Source: Pseudomonadales bacterium
GTDB lineage: Bacteria; Pseudomonadota; Gammaproteobacteria; Pseudomonadales; UBA3067
Direction: 5' to 3'
Assembly (NCBI GenBank): GCA_016763235.1
Contig: JAESUE010000333.1
Coordinates: 1-6,793 of the forward strand
DNA length: 6,793 nt
A model generated the notes under the pieces. It did no database searches. It was not told the origin of the DNA and was given only the letters and a program-made list of their open reading frames with translations. Positions 6,791 through 6,793 of this stretch are shown piece after piece. A program made the translations under genes and the position numbers. Every line of letters begins with the position of its first letter. Position 1 is the first letter of the stretch.

Positions 6791-6793
6791 CTA
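6791..6793 (-). other. In-frame TAG closing the hsdS frame at the window edge
   Basis: Reading the hsdS frame upstream of TTG 6778 gives Leu (TTA), Ile, Ile, His (CAT) and then TAG. The peptide after the stop, HIILLRR, has the hydrophobic strand pattern that in TRD2 appears as LNQNAVLIRS (284-293). At the place of the Gln in that NQ motif this frame has TAG, one C-to-T change away from CAG. This suggests that the stop interrupts an older, longer hsdS. The upstream DNA is not available, so this remains unproven. Confidence 0.6.

Overview
All genes in this window lie on the minus strand. They form part of a type I restriction-modification (hsd) locus of a proteobacterium. The moderately AT-leaning composition, good AGGA/GGAG Shine-Dalgarno sites and the protein sequences fit a gammaproteobacterium, perhaps marine or aquatic, but nothing here fixes the genus. 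No tRNA, rRNA, CRISPR array, transposase or integrase is visible.

Reading in the direction of transcription (right to left), the order is as follows. (1) 6793-5561 is hsdS, the DNA-specificity subunit. Its first target-recognition domain is cut off by an in-frame TAG at the extreme right edge; what remains is the end of TRD1, central conserved region 1, a long polar linker, TRD2 and conserved region 2. (2) 5571-2893 is an 892-residue protein with an N-terminal PHP-like domain and an SMC/ABC-type ATPase split by a coiled coil (TrlF-like, PHP plus P-loop). It starts with GTG and overlaps hsdS by 11 bp. (3) 2883-1642 is a 413-residue protein with a Schlafen AlbA_2 domain and a C-terminal GHKL-type ATPase domain, 9 nt downstream of gene 2. 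(4) 1549-1 is hsdR, the nuclease/translocase subunit. Its first 516 codons are present and the rest lies beyond the left edge. The methyltransferase gene hsdM is not in the window and would be expected to the right.

The three upstream genes are packed tightly enough to be translationally coupled. hsdR follows after a 92-nt gap that contains a perfect 6-2-6 palindrome abutting its ribosome-binding site. The layout hsdS - ABC-type ATPase - second accessory gene - hsdR recalls the EcoprrI locus, in which the ABC-ATPase anticodon nuclease PrrC sits between hsdS and hsdR and is held silent by the restriction complex. The inference, not demonstrated here, is that the PHP/ABC ATPase and the Schlafen-domain protein form a second defence layer riding inside the restriction operon. 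The probable truncation of hsdS raises the question whether that layer is now free of, or still guards, a crippled restriction enzyme.
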